Shown one piece after another: positions 45,764-55,505 of a DNA stretch of 64,000 nucleotides. The stretch covers positions 47,518 through 111,517 of the forward strand of contig DLDU01000037.1 in NCBI GenBank assembly GCA_002481295.1, written 5' to 3'. This DNA is from Prevotella sp. UBA7764 (GTDB lineage: Bacteria; Bacteroidota; Bacteroidia; Bacteroidales; Bacteroidaceae). The position numbers and the translations under genes were made by a program. The notes below the pieces were generated by a model. That model had not been told where the DNA came from and ran no database searches. It saw only the letters and a program-made list of their open reading frames with translations. Position 1 is the stretch's first letter, and each line of letters opens with the position of its first letter.

Positions 45764-46595
45764 GTCTTCAGCGGAAGCCTTCCTAATTTGAATAAGCACT
45801 TTCTCCGGTAACTTGTCACAGTTTTCAAAGGGGATAGGCGATGAAGTCGCGATGTTTCCATCACGGTGTTTTCGATGTCACCCCCCCTATAGGAAAATAA
45901 CAGTGCCGTGGATATTTCCTATGGGATGAAAAAATAGAAAATCTCGTGGCACGTCAATATACATGCTTGAAAATCTTTTCTAAATTACTAAAATACCCAA
46001 CAAAAGATTATCCGCCCACAGTTTCATTCTAGAGAAGTCACAAAGGTCTGAATGAGAGGAGAACGGGATAAGAATGTCAAAACAGGGGGATTTCGTCATC
46101 ATCTCGGTTGGGTTTGCCAGTCATTTCAGTGAAGTTTGTCGGTCATTTCTGTGAAGTTTGCCGGTCATTTCAGTTGTTTTTGCCGGCAATCTCGGTCATT
46201 TTACGGACATCAGAAAACATATGTCTCCATATCTTTCTGTTATTCAACAACTTAATAAAATCCACGAAAAACGCATAAATCGGGGAAGAACCACTCCGCT
46301 GGCAAATAACGCGAAAATAAGGCCTATAAAATGTCAGTTTATTCAACAACTACATTTTCTGCCTGTGACATCACTATACAGAACGGGAAACGACCTATTC
46401 CTGCTTTATTATGTCTACTTTGTTACTATGCCTTTACTATCGTTTCACCATGATATCGACAGACAGCATCAGGTATGTTACCAACCCACAGAGAATATCC
46501 GCTGCGCCGTTAATCGTTAAAAATGTAACGAACTGCATCTTTCTATCTGTTTTTTTGTAACTTTGCAAATATAATTAATAGTCATTCTTTCTATT
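45764..46595. other. Large gene-poor region with tandem repeats
   Basis: No supported gene is seen in these 832 bases. A 120-codon frame at 46158-46520 begins inside a non-coding tandem repeat and has no family match. The region includes 22-base tandem repeats (46112-46199), a short inverted repeat around the runs CCTATAGGAAA and TTTCCTATGGG near 45887-45924, and a -7 element TAACTTTG at 46558-46565 for the next gene. It may be decayed coding DNA. Confidence 0.6.
46112..46199. repeat. 22-base tandem repeats
   Basis: Units GTTTGCCAGTCATTTCAGTGAA (46112-46133), 46134-46155 and 46156-46177 are near-identical; a fourth, degenerate unit covers 46178-46199. The period is not a multiple of three and units contain in-frame stops, so the array is non-coding. 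Confidence 0.8.
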
Positions 46596-47522
46596 ATGAG
46601 CATCAGAAATAAGTTCTTTGCCTCCATAATGTGTCTCCTTATCGTGTTGCCGCTGAAGGGGCAGATGAGGTGGAACCAGGCTTATCAACAATATTTCGAC
46701 CAATACAAGGATCTGGCCATCGAAGAGATGCTTCGCTACGGTATCCCGGCAAGCATTACGCTGGCACAAGGTGCCTTTGAGAGCCGTGCAGGACTCAGTC
46801 CGCTCGCAACGCAGGGCAACAACCACTTCGGCATTAAATGCCACGGATGGACGGGACGCACAATGAGCCAGGACGACGACGACATCGGTGAGTGTTTCCG
46901 TGCCTACGACAACGCCAAACAAAGCTATGAGGATCACAGCCGCTTCCTCACGGGCAACCAACGCTATGCCCAGCTCTTCCGGCTCGACCGTACCGACTAC
47001 CGGGGATGGGCCCGGGGACTGAAATCGTGCGGCTACGCCACCAATCCCGCCTATGCTCAAAAACTCATTGACATCATCGAGCTTTATAAACTCAACCAAT
47101 ACGACCACGCACGCCACTACGATAAATTCATGGCTGAGCGGGGAGCACGCGACCACGCCGTGATAGCCGGACAACACCTCCACCCCATCCGTATCTACAA
47201 CAAAAACTATTATCTTGTGGCTCGCGAGGGCGACACCTTCAAGTCCATCGGCAAGGAGACTGACCTGCCGTGGCGCAAGCTGGCTAAATATAATGAGCGC
47301 GACAAGCACGATGTGCTCCATGCCGGAGACATCATCTACTTGAAGAAAAAGCAGAAGAAAGCCATCAAAGCCTACAAGCACCGCCCCCACGTGGTGAAGC
47401 CTGGCGAGAGCATGTACTCCATTGCACAGTACTATGGCATACGCTTAAAGAGTCTCTACAAGAAAAACCACCTGACACCTGATTATCAGATACATATCGG
47501 AGACGAGCTAAAGGTTTACTAA
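46596..47522 (+). CDS. Secreted glucosaminidase with two LysM domains
   Basis: The 308-residue protein is a peptidoglycan hydrolase of the mannosyl-glycoprotein endo-beta-N-acetylglucosaminidase (FlgJ/GH73-like) type. A signal peptide covers about 1-23. The catalytic domain (about 30-175) includes QGAFESRAGLSPLA with the probable acid glutamate and NNHFGIKCHGW. Two LysM domains follow, near 205-250 (YYLVAREGDTFKSIG) and 264-308 (HVVKPGESMYSIAQYYG), which bind the glycan. A -7 element lies about 30 bases before the ATG. It precedes the M64 peptidase gene by 56 bases. Confidence 0.92.
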   Translation: MSIRNKFFASIMCLLIVLPLKGQMRWNQAYQQYFDQYKDLAIEEMLRYGIPASITLAQGAFESRAGLSPLATQGNNHFGIKCHGWTGRTMSQDDDDIGECFRAYDNAKQSYEDHSRFLTGNQRYAQLFRLDRTDYRGWARGLKSCGYATNPAYAQKLIDIIELYKLNQYDHARHYDKFMAERGARDHAVIAGQHLHPIRIYNKNYYLVAREGDTFKSIGKETDLPWRKLAKYNERDKHDVLHAGDIIYLKKKQKKAIKAYKHRPHVVKPGESMYSIAQYYGIRLKSLYKKNHLTPDYQIHIGDELKVY

Positions 47523-47578
47523 AAGTATCGAAAGAGAGATCAACACACATAAATCATTAATCTTGAATAGTTAATAGG

Positions 47579-48823
47579 ATGAAGAACAAACACTACATTT
47601 TGCTGGCTGTGGCCGCCATGATGAGCATGAGCGCTGCCGCCCAGCGTTTCGAAGATTATTTTCAGGACAAGACCCTGCGCATCGACTACATCTTCTCCGG
47701 CACTGCCACAACCCAGCACATTGCCCTTGAGCAGATGTATGTGGAGCCCCGATGGTACGGCAAGCGCCAGCGACTCGCCGAGGTCCCCGTGGAGGGCAAC
47801 GGACAAATCACAGTGCGCGACCATAAGACGCAACGCGTCATCTATTGCAACTCCTTCTCCACCCTCTTCCAGGAATGGCAAGAAGCACCCGAGGCTCAGC
47901 ACATCGAGAAGTCGTTTGAAAACGTATATCTCGTGCCCATGCCCAAGGATACCGTCGACATCACCGTAGACCTGCGCAACAACCGACGCCAAGTCAGCAG
48001 TCACCTCACCCATACCGTAGCACCTACCGACATTCTCATCGCACATCTCGGTGAGAAAAATGTCACGCCATACGTCGTACTGCAACAAGCTCTGGACATC
48101 ACTCACTGCATCCACCTGGCCTACCTTGCCGAAGGCTACCGTCCCGAAGAGATGAAGACCTTTGTCGATGACGCACGCATGTCTATGGAGACGCTTTTCT
48201 CTTATGAGCCCTTCAAAAGCAACCGTCGATACTTCAACGTCGTCGCCGTGGAGTCGCCATCCGAGGAGAGCGGAGCCAGCGAGCCAGGTAAAGGTATATG
48301 GAAAAACACGGCCCTGCACTCCCACTGGGACACCAACTACAGCGAACGGTACCTCACCACGGGGCACCTTAAGGATATGCACGACTGGCTCGCTGGTACT
48401 CCCTATGAGCATATCATCGCACTGGTCAACTCCACACGATATGGTGGTGGCGGATTCTACAACGGGTATCTGCTCGCATCCATCCACAACCAATACGCTA
48501 AGCCCGTCGTCGTACATGAGTTCGGGCACAGTTTCGCCGGACTTGCCGACGAATATGCCTATGACGACGAGACTGTAGACATCTATCCTCTCGACGTGGA
48601 GCCTTGGGAGAAGAATATCACCACCAAGGTGGACTTCCGTGGGAAATGGGAAAACCTCATCGGCAAGGATAAGAAAGCCGGATTCTACGAGGGAGCCGGT
48701 TACAAGCCTAAGGGTGTCTACCGCGCCTATTACGACTGCCGTATGCGCACCAATCAGAATCCTGACTTCTGCCCCGCATGCCGACAGGCTATACAGCAGC
48801 TCATCGACTTCTACGTGAAGTAA
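47579..48823 (+). CDS. M64 family metallopeptidase (IgA peptidase-like)
   Basis: The 414-residue secreted protein belongs to peptidase family M64, founded by a Clostridium IgA protease. A signal peptide (about 1-21) ends SAAAQ. An N-terminal beta-sandwich domain of about 130 residues precedes the catalytic domain. The zinc motif is VHEFGHSFAGLADEY, with the pattern HExxHxxxGLxDE near residue 317. The C-terminal segment CRMRTNQNPDFCPACRQ includes family-typical cysteines. Many gut Bacteroidetes have such genes; the substrate need not be IgA. Coupled expression with the LysM glucosaminidase or nudC is possible from spacing. Confidence 0.9.
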   Translation: MKNKHYILLAVAAMMSMSAAAQRFEDYFQDKTLRIDYIFSGTATTQHIALEQMYVEPRWYGKRQRLAEVPVEGNGQITVRDHKTQRVIYCNSFSTLFQEWQEAPEAQHIEKSFENVYLVPMPKDTVDITVDLRNNRRQVSSHLTHTVAPTDILIAHLGEKNVTPYVVLQQALDITHCIHLAYLAEGYRPEEMKTFVDDARMSMETLFSYEPFKSNRRYFNVVAVESPSEESGASEPGKGIWKNTALHSHWDTNYSERYLTTGHLKDMHDWLAGTPYEHIIALVNSTRYGGGGFYNGYLLASIHNQYAKPVVVHEFGHSFAGLADEYAYDDETVDIYPLDVEPWEKNITTKVDFRGKWENLIGKDKKAGFYEGAGYKPKGVYRAYYDCRMRTNQNPDFCPACRQAIQQLIDFYVK

Positions 48824-48856
48824 GTAACAATAACAGAGGAAAATAAATAATTGCAG

Positions 48857-49678
48857 ATGAAGACCTATTACTTTTTTATATTCAGCAAGACCGACCTGCT
48901 TCTGCAACGCTTGCCCGACGGAAAATATACGATTCCCTGCACAGAGGAAACACCGGTGAAGACGCATGCCTGGACTCATATCATGGAGGTCAGCCCCATG
49001 GAAAACGGAACGCTCGTGAAAACTATGATGCTCGAAGATCCGCAACATGTAGAGATCATCGATCCCGAGCTGCGCACTTCAGGCTTCGACTTTATTGGGC
49101 TCCGGGCTTCGTTTTATCATCTCTCCACCGAGCTTTATCTCAAGGCCGGCAAATGCCAAGAGCTTCTCTACTGGGACCACAACACCCAGTTCTGTGGCGT
49201 CTGCGGTGCTCCTATGAAAATGCACACAATCATCTCGAAGCGATGCACACAATGCGGCAAGGAAGTGTGGCCTCAGCTGGCCACGGCAATCATCGTGCTC
49301 ATCCATCGAGGTGACGAGGTACTACTTGTTCATGCCAAGAACTTCAAGGGCGACTTCTACGGCCTCGTGGCAGGCTTCGTCGAGACCGGCGAGACCCTTG
49401 AGCAGGCTGTGCACCGCGAGGTGATGGAGGAAACAGGACTAACAATCAACAACCTCCGCTACTTCGGCTCGCAGCCATGGCCCTACCCGTGCGGACTGAT
49501 GGTGGGCTTCAATGCCGATTATGTCGAGGGTGAGGTCCATCTCCAGCGGTCGGAGCTTTCGCGTGGCAGTTGGTTCCGCTACGATGCCCTCCCCCGTATC
49601 CCACAGCGGTTGTCCATCGCCCGCATGATCCTCGACGATTGGCTCAAGGGCTATGGCATCGTCTCGGAGCAGGAGTAA
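48857..49678 (+). CDS. nudC: NAD(H) pyrophosphatase / RNA decapping Nudix hydrolase
   Basis: NudC hydrolyses NADH and removes NAD caps from RNA. The 273-residue protein has the zinc ribbon CGVCGAPMKMH...CTQCG (four cysteines, about 114-137), the Nudix box GFVETGETLEQAVHREVMEE and the NudC-specific SQPWPYP following it. All key residues are kept. The frame begins with a TTG two codons upstream, but the ATG at 48857 is preferred. It lies 33 bases after the M64 gene. Confidence 0.94.
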   Translation: MKTYYFFIFSKTDLLLQRLPDGKYTIPCTEETPVKTHAWTHIMEVSPMENGTLVKTMMLEDPQHVEIIDPELRTSGFDFIGLRASFYHLSTELYLKAGKCQELLYWDHNTQFCGVCGAPMKMHTIISKRCTQCGKEVWPQLATAIIVLIHRGDEVLLVHAKNFKGDFYGLVAGFVETGETLEQAVHREVMEETGLTINNLRYFGSQPWPYPCGLMVGFNADYVEGEVHLQRSELSRGSWFRYDALPRIPQRLSIARMILDDWLKGYGIVSEQE

Positions 49679-49829
49679 ACGCATCGCTCAGCCATCTCCG
49701 CCTTCCTCACATCTTCATCTTTGGAAATGAAAAAGAACAGAAAAGTACCCCAAAAAGGCAGATGAATGGCGGAAAAGGCAGTAAAATAGGAATTGCGCTT
49801 TACTATTTCTTAGTTTTTCTGTCTTTTCT

Positions 49830-49860
49830 TTTGCGCATTGCATAAATTATCGTACTTTTG
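49830..49860 (+). promoter_or_regulatory. Promoter of the AspT-type transporter gene
   Basis: TTTG at 49830-49833, a 19-base spacer and TACTTTTG at 49853-49860 fit the consensus. The ATG lies 23 bases downstream. Confidence 0.75.
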
Positions 49861-49883
49861 CAAAAAAAATGTAAAAATCATAT

Positions 49884-51581
49884 ATGGACTGGTTAATCAA
49901 TCTATTCACAACCCAAGACAGCGTGGCTCATATCGCGCTGCTCTATTCCTTGGTGATCGCCGTGGGCGTGTTGCTGGGAAAAATCAAGATTGGCGGCATC
50001 TCCTTGGGTGTCACCTTTGTTTTGTTCGCTGGCATCGTAGCCGGTCACGTCGGCTTCACGGCCCCCACCCCGATTCTTTCCTTCTTGCAGGATTTCGGAC
50101 TGATCCTCTTTGTGTTCTGCATCGGTTTACAAGTGGGTCCGGGATTCTTCGAGAGCTTTAAGAAAGGTGGCGTAACGCTCAACTTGCTGGCCACGGCCAC
50201 GGTACTGCTCAACGTGCTGGTGATGTTTGCATGCTACTACATCTTCTTCGACACGAGCAACCGCGTCAACCTGCCGATGATGGTGGGTACCCTCTACGGT
50301 GCCGTGACCAACACGCCGGGACTCGGTGCTGCGAACGAAGCACTCACCTCGGTGTTTGGAGCCGGTAAAGCACCTCAGATCGCCAACGGCTACGCTTGTG
50401 CTTATCCTCTCGGCGTACTCGGCATCATCGGTGCCACCATTGCCATCCGCTACATCACTCGCACCAACCTCAAGGAAGAGGAGGAAAAACTCAACGAGGC
50501 CGAGGAAGAAAACCCACACGCCAAGCCACACGCCATGACGCTGAAGGTGACCAACGCCTACATCGCCGGACGTACCCTGCAGGAGATTTCAGACTTCCTC
50601 AACCGCGATATAGTCTGCACCCATCTCTTCCACAACGGTGAGCTGACCACACCTCTTAAGGATACTGTCTTTGAGATGGGCGATGAAGCCCACATCGTCT
50701 GCGCTGAAGCCGATGCCGAGGCCATCAAGGCTTTCATCGGTCCGGAGGTAGAGGCCAGCTGGAAAGAGGCTGACGAGAAGAGCAAGTCTCCACTGGTGTC
50801 GAAGCGCATCATTGTCACCAATCCCAAGATGAACGGTAAGACGCTCGGCAAGATGCACTTCTCAAGCGTCTACGGCGTGAACGTCACCCGCATCTCGCGT
50901 CAGGGTATGGATCTCTTTGCCAGCCGCGACCACCACTTCCACATCGGTGACCGCGTTCTTGTCGTCGGTCCCGAGGACAATGTCAACCGTGTGGCTGACC
51001 TCATGGGTAACTCGGTCAAGAGCCTCAACGCACCAAACATCGCCACCATCTTCATCGGTATCATCATCGGTATCCTCTTTGGTAGCATCCCTTTGGCTAT
51101 CCCCGGCATGCCCGTGCCTCTGAAACTCGGTATCGCCGGCGGCCCGCTGATCATCGCCATTCTCATCGGTCGCTTCGGCTATCGCATCAAGCTTGTGACC
51201 TACACCACCACCTCGGCCAACATGATGTTGCGAGAGATCGGCCTCGTACTCTTCCTTGCCAGCGTGGGTATCAAAGCCGGTGCCGGATTCTGGGAGACGG
51301 TAGTAGCCGGAGACGGACTGAAATATGTCTATACAGGATTTATCATCACCGTGGTGCCTATCCTCATCATCGGTACTATTGCACGACTGAAATATAAGTT
51401 CAACTATTTCACGATCATGGGTATGATCGCCGGTACTTATACCGATCCACCAGCACTGGCCTACGCCAACGCCTCATGCTCCAAGGAAGCTCCGGCTGTG
51501 GGCTACTCCACCGTATACCCGCTGAGCATGTTCCTCAGAATCTTCGCTGCCCAGATCATCGTGCTGTTCTTCTGTAGTTAG
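49884..51581 (+). CDS. AspT/YidE-YbjL family transporter with TrkA_C domains
   Basis: The 565-residue membrane protein has two membrane-spanning halves of about five helices each, separated by a soluble region (about 200-370) with two RCK-type TrkA_C domains; [17 protein letters not shown] opens the second. This is the aspartate:alanine exchanger (AAE) family. Conserved glycine-rich helices such as [20 protein letters not shown] are visible. AspT itself swaps aspartate for alanine, but most members have unknown substrates. It has a consensus promoter and is followed by a GC-rich hairpin. Confidence 0.9.
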   Translation: MDWLINLFTTQDSVAHIALLYSLVIAVGVLLGKIKIGGISLGVTFVLFAGIVAGHVGFTAPTPILSFLQDFGLILFVFCIGLQVGPGFFESFKKGGVTLNLLATATVLLNVLVMFACYYIFFDTSNRVNLPMMVGTLYGAVTNTPGLGAANEALTSVFGAGKAPQIANGYACAYPLGVLGIIGATIAIRYITRTNLKEEEEKLNEAEEENPHAKPHAMTLKVTNAYIAGRTLQEISDFLNRDIVCTHLFHNGELTTPLKDTVFEMGDEAHIVCAEADAEAIKAFIGPEVEASWKEADEKSKSPLVSKRIIVTNPKMNGKTLGKMHFSSVYGVNVTRISRQGMDLFASRDHHFHIGDRVLVVGPEDNVNRVADLMGNSVKSLNAPNIATIFIGIIIGILFGSIPLAIPGMPVPLKLGIAGGPLIIAILIGRFGYRIKLVTYTTTSANMMLREIGLVLFLASVGIKAGAGFWETVVAGDGLKYVYTGFIITVVPILIIGTIARLKYKFNYFTIMGMIAGTYTDPPALAYANASCSKEAPAVGYSTVYPLSMFLRIFAAQIIVLFFCS

Positions 51582-51665
51582 CCCAAGGCTGCTATTGAGA
51601 ATCCTCCTCCCTACAGCAACTGTCTGACTTTTGCTTCGGTTAAAGCCGACAGTAGCATCCTCCCA

Positions 51666-51700
51666 CCGTCCGCCCTGCACATTAGCGGCAGAGCGGACGG
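51666..51700 (+). promoter_or_regulatory. GC-rich hairpin upstream of thrA
   Basis: CCGTCCGC-C-CTGC pairs with GCAG-A-GCGGACGG around a short loop. There is no U-tract. It could be the terminator of the AspT-type gene or part of a thrA leader; the region gave no convincing -7 element or threonine-rich leader peptide. Confidence 0.45.
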
Positions 51701-51776
51701 CAGATTAGAAAACTAAGTCTTGGCATTACCTCTTTGTATGAGGGATGTCAATTCATTCTATAAACATTTTATTATT

Positions 51777-54212
51777 ATGAAAGTATTAAAATTCGGCGGA
51801 ACATCGGTAGGTTCCGTGAAAAGTATTCTTAGTCTGAAGCGCATCGTAGAAAACGAAGCCCGCCGGCAACCCATTGTCGTTGTCGTCAGCGCTCTTGGGG
51901 GCATCACCGATCAACTTATTGCCACATCACGACTCGCCGTCAGCGGCAAGGATGAGTGGCGCACAAGCTTCGAGCAGATGGTGGACCGTCATCATAAGAT
52001 GATCGACACTATCATCACCGATCCCAATGACAGAGAAACACTTTTCAACACTGTCGATGCACTCTTCGAGCAACTCCATTCCATCTACTTCGGTGTGTTC
52101 CTCATCCGTGATCTGAGCAAGAAAACACAAGATGCCATCGTCAGCTACGGTGAAAGACTCAGTTCCAACATCGTCGCTACACTCGTCAGAGGCTCTAAAT
52201 GGATGGACTCCCGATCGTTTATCAAGACCTATGACATTGCCGGGAAAAACACGCTCGACAGCGCACTGACCAACCAGCTCGTCGTGGAAGCTTTCAAGGA
52301 CATGCCACGGGTGACTCTTGTCCCCGGCTTCATCTCCACCGACCGCGACACAGGTGAAATCACCAACCTCGGACGAGGCGGCTCGGACTACACCGCAGCC
52401 ATCATCGCCGCAGCCCTCGATGCTGAGGTGCTCGAGATTTGGACTGATGTCGACGGCTTCATGACGGCTGATCCGCGAGTCATCAAGTCGGCCTACACCA
52501 TCGACCAGCTCTCCTATGTCGAGGCCATGGAGCTTTGTAACTTCGGTGCAAAGGTCATCTATCCGCCAACCATTTACCCTGTCTGTGTGAAGAATATTCC
52601 CATCAGGGTCAAAAATACTTTCAACCCATCAGCCCCTGGAACTATTATCAAGGATAAGATTGCCAACGACGCTAAGCCCATCAAGGGCATTTCCAGCATC
52701 AACGGCACTTCGCTCATCACCGTCTCAGGTCTGTCTATGGTCGGTGTCATCGGTGTCAACCGACGCATCTTCACGGCATTGGCCGACAACGGCATTAGCG
52801 TGTTCCTCGTTTCACAGGCCTCCTCCGAAAACTCCACGTCTATCGGTGTCCGCAACGAGGATGCAGAGGAAGCTGTGGAGGTGCTTAACCATGAGTTTGC
52901 ATCAGAAATCGCCAACGGTGCCATGTTCCCCATGCATCTCGAAAGCAACTTGGCAACCATCGCCATCGTCGGTGAAAACATGAAACATACACCGGGCATC
53001 GCCGGAAAACTCTTTGGCACGCTCGGACGCAGCGGCATCTCGGTCATCGCTTGCGCACAAGGTGGCTCCGAGACCAACATTTCTTTTGTCGTGGACTCTC
53101 GCTCTCTGCGTAAGTCACTCAACGTCCTACACGACTCCTTCTTCCTCTCTGAATACAAGGTTCTCAATCTCTTTGTATGTGGCGTGGGTACCGTAGGAGG
53201 TAAACTGCTCGAGCAGATCCGCAACCAATACGATGAACTCAAGGAACATTCACGACTGAAACTCAACGTCGTTGGCATCGCCAGCTCTAAAAACGCCATC
53301 TTCGACCGCGACGGCATCGATCTGAACAACTATCGCGAGCAACTCCACAACTCTGAGCCCAGCACACCACAGTCGCTCTGTGAGAATATTCTGAAGATGA
53401 ACATCTTCAACTCAGTGTTTGTAGACTGCACGGCATCGGCCGACATTGCCGCACTCTATCCTGCGCTGCTCAACCACAATATCAATGTGGTGGCCGCAAA
53501 TAAGATTGCTGCCAGTTCGTCCTACGATAACTATCGACTGCTTAAGGACACAGCACTGCTCCGTGGCGTGAAGTTTCTCTTCGAAACCAACGTAGGAGCC
53601 GGTCTGCCGATTATCGGCACCATCAACGACTTGCGCAACTCTGGTGACCGTATTCTGCGCATAGAAGCTGTGCTTAGCGGAACCCTCAACTTCATCTTCA
53701 ACGAGATTGCGGCCGACGTGCCCTTTTCCGAGACTGTCAGACGCGCCAAAGAGCAGGGCTATTCAGAACCCGACCCACGCATCGACCTCAGCGGCACTGA
53801 CGTTATCCGCAAGCTCGTCATTCTCACACGCGAGGCCGGATACCGCATTGAGCAAGACGACGTGGAGAAGCATCTCTTTGTACCCGACGAGTATTTCCAG
53901 GGATCAGTGGAGGACTTCTGGAAAAAACTGCCAAAGCTCGACGCTGATTTTGAACAGAAACGCGAGCAACTCGAAAAAGAGGACAAACGGTGGCGCTTCG
54001 TGGCTACAATGGATCAGGGCAAGGCCAGCGTAGCATTGAAGGCTGTCGGCAAGGATCATCCATTCTACAGCCTCGAAGGCAGCAACAATATTGTGCTGCT
54101 CACAACCGAGCGCTACAAAGAGTATCCTATGCTCATTCAGGGCTATGGTGCAGGTGCCAGCGTGACAGCCGCCGGTGTCTTTGCCAACATTATGAGTATC
54201 GCCAACATTTAA
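51777..54212 (+). CDS. thrA: Bifunctional aspartate kinase / homoserine dehydrogenase
   Basis: ThrA catalyses the first and third steps from aspartate to threonine and methionine. The 811-residue protein has the kinase domain first (KFGGTSVGS at 5-13), tandem ACT domains at about 300-460 that sense end product, and the homoserine dehydrogenase domain from about 465 (VCGVGTVGGKLLEQI) to the end. The frame is open upstream to a TTG at 51720, but family proteins begin at the ATG at 51777. It leads an operon with the PGM-like gene (28 bases away) and thrC (32 bases further), so all threonine steps downstream of aspartyl-semialdehyde are here if the PGM-like enzyme is the homoserine kinase. Confidence 0.96.
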   Translation: MKVLKFGGTSVGSVKSILSLKRIVENEARRQPIVVVVSALGGITDQLIATSRLAVSGKDEWRTSFEQMVDRHHKMIDTIITDPNDRETLFNTVDALFEQLHSIYFGVFLIRDLSKKTQDAIVSYGERLSSNIVATLVRGSKWMDSRSFIKTYDIAGKNTLDSALTNQLVVEAFKDMPRVTLVPGFISTDRDTGEITNLGRGGSDYTAAIIAAALDAEVLEIWTDVDGFMTADPRVIKSAYTIDQLSYVEAMELCNFGAKVIYPPTIYPVCVKNIPIRVKNTFNPSAPGTIIKDKIANDAKPIKGISSINGTSLITVSGLSMVGVIGVNRRIFTALADNGISVFLVSQASSENSTSIGVRNEDAEEAVEVLNHEFASEIANGAMFPMHLESNLATIAIVGENMKHTPGIAGKLFGTLGRSGISVIACAQGGSETNISFVVDSRSLRKSLNVLHDSFFLSEYKVLNLFVCGVGTVGGKLLEQIRNQYDELKEHSRLKLNVVGIASSKNAIFDRDGIDLNNYREQLHNSEPSTPQSLCENILKMNIFNSVFVDCTASADIAALYPALLNHNINVVAANKIAASSSYDNYRLLKDTALLRGVKFLFETNVGAGLPIIGTINDLRNSGDRILRIEAVLSGTLNFIFNEIAADVPFSETVRRAKEQGYSEPDPRIDLSGTDVIRKLVILTREAGYRIEQDDVEKHLFVPDEYFQGSVEDFWKKLPKLDADFEQKREQLEKEDKRWRFVATMDQGKASVALKAVGKDHPFYSLEGSNNIVLLTTERYKEYPMLIQGYGAGASVTAAGVFANIMSIANI

Positions 54213-54240
54213 AACAAAAGATTGTTAATTCGGAATAACC

Positions 54241-55473
54241 ATGAAACACATTATTATCCTGGGCGACGGTATGGCTGACCACGCCGTCGCGCGATTGGGG
54301 GGCAAGACCCTGCTGCAATATGCTGACACTCCGTATATGAACAGGCTGGCATGCGAAGGGCGCACCGGTAGACTGATGACCATCCCCGACGGCTTTCTGC
54401 CGGGCTCTGAGGTCGCCAATACTGCTATCCTCGGCTATGACCTCAACAAGGTCTATGAGGGCCGAGGACCACTTGAAGCTGCCAGCATTGGCTACGACAT
54501 GCAGCCCGACGACCTTGCCTTACGATGCAACATCATAGAGCTCGAGAATGGACGCATCAAAAACCACCACGGCGGACATCTCAAGACTGAGGAGGGCGAC
54601 GTGCTCATCAAATATCTCAATGATAAACTCGGCAATGACCGCATACGTTTCATCACCGGTATACAATATCGTCATCTGCTTATCATCAAAGGCGGCAACA
54701 AGCACATCGTCTGCGCTCCACCGCACGATCACCCCAACGAGGAGTGGCGTCCATTGCTCGTCAAGCCTGAGGAGGGTTGGACCGATCGACACGATGGCGA
54801 CCGAATGACGGCGCAAGAAACCGCTGATCTGATCAATGACCTTATTCTCCACTCTCAGCAGTTGCTCATGGAGCATCCCTTCAACCAGGGCAGAGCAGAG
54901 AAAGCCAACAGCATCTGGCCGTGGAGCGGTGGATACCGCCCTTCGATGAAGACACTACAAGAACTCTTCCCACAGATCCACTCCGGTTCCTGCATCTCTG
55001 CTGTCGACCTCATCCGAGGCATCGGACACTATGCCGGACTCGACGTGGTGAAAGTGCCGGGAGCCACCGGACTCTCCGATACGAACTATGAAGGTAAGGC
55101 TCAGGCTGCTATCGACGCGCTGCGTCATCAGGACTTCGTTTTTCTACATCTCGAAGCCAGTGATGAGGCTGGGCATGATGGTGATCTGGAACTGAAATTG
55201 CGCACCATCGACTATCTCGACCGACGCATCGTGAAACCCATCTTCGAAGAGGTGAGCACATGGAATGAACCCGTGTGCATTGCGGTGCTCCCCGACCATC
55301 CAACGCCCGTTGAGATCCGTACTCACGTCAAGGAGCCAGTACCTTTCCTCATTTGGTATCGTGGTATTGAGCCCGACAACGTACAAACCTACGATGAGGT
55401 GTCGTGTGTGGAAGGTGCCTACGGCATGCTCCACCTCAACGAGTTCATGGAAACATTTATGAGTATCGAATAA
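54241..55473 (+). CDS. Phosphoglycerate mutase-like protein, probable homoserine kinase
   Basis: The 410-residue protein belongs to the archaeal-type cofactor-independent phosphoglycerate mutase family in the alkaline phosphatase superfamily. Visible are the metal-site start ILGDGMADHAV, the serine region GSEVANTAILGYD and the later ligands in HLEASDEAGHDGD and LPDHPTPVE. It sits between thrA and thrC in a tight operon where thrB is expected, and no GHMP-type ThrB is present. Metabolic reconstructions have proposed this PGM-like branch as an alternative homoserine kinase, which is my preferred reading. A genuine phosphoglycerate mutase role cannot be excluded from sequence. Confidence 0.85.
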   Translation: MKHIIILGDGMADHAVARLGGKTLLQYADTPYMNRLACEGRTGRLMTIPDGFLPGSEVANTAILGYDLNKVYEGRGPLEAASIGYDMQPDDLALRCNIIELENGRIKNHHGGHLKTEEGDVLIKYLNDKLGNDRIRFITGIQYRHLLIIKGGNKHIVCAPPHDHPNEEWRPLLVKPEEGWTDRHDGDRMTAQETADLINDLILHSQQLLMEHPFNQGRAEKANSIWPWSGGYRPSMKTLQELFPQIHSGSCISAVDLIRGIGHYAGLDVVKVPGATGLSDTNYEGKAQAAIDALRHQDFVFLHLEASDEAGHDGDLELKLRTIDYLDRRIVKPIFEEVSTWNEPVCIAVLPDHPTPVEIRTHVKEPVPFLIWYRGIEPDNVQTYDEVSCVEGAYGMLHLNEFMETFMSIE

Positions 55474-55505
55474 AATATAGATAAACATTTGAAATCAATC
55501 AAATT

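Noticed and set aside
46158-46520. 120-codon plus-strand frame in the gene-poor region
   Set aside because: It starts inside a 22-base non-coding tandem repeat, has no family match and no promoter or ribosome site.
47540-49048. 502-codon frame antisense to the M64 peptidase and nudC genes
   Set aside because: It spans two real genes on the other strand with intact catalytic motifs, so it is a composition artefact.
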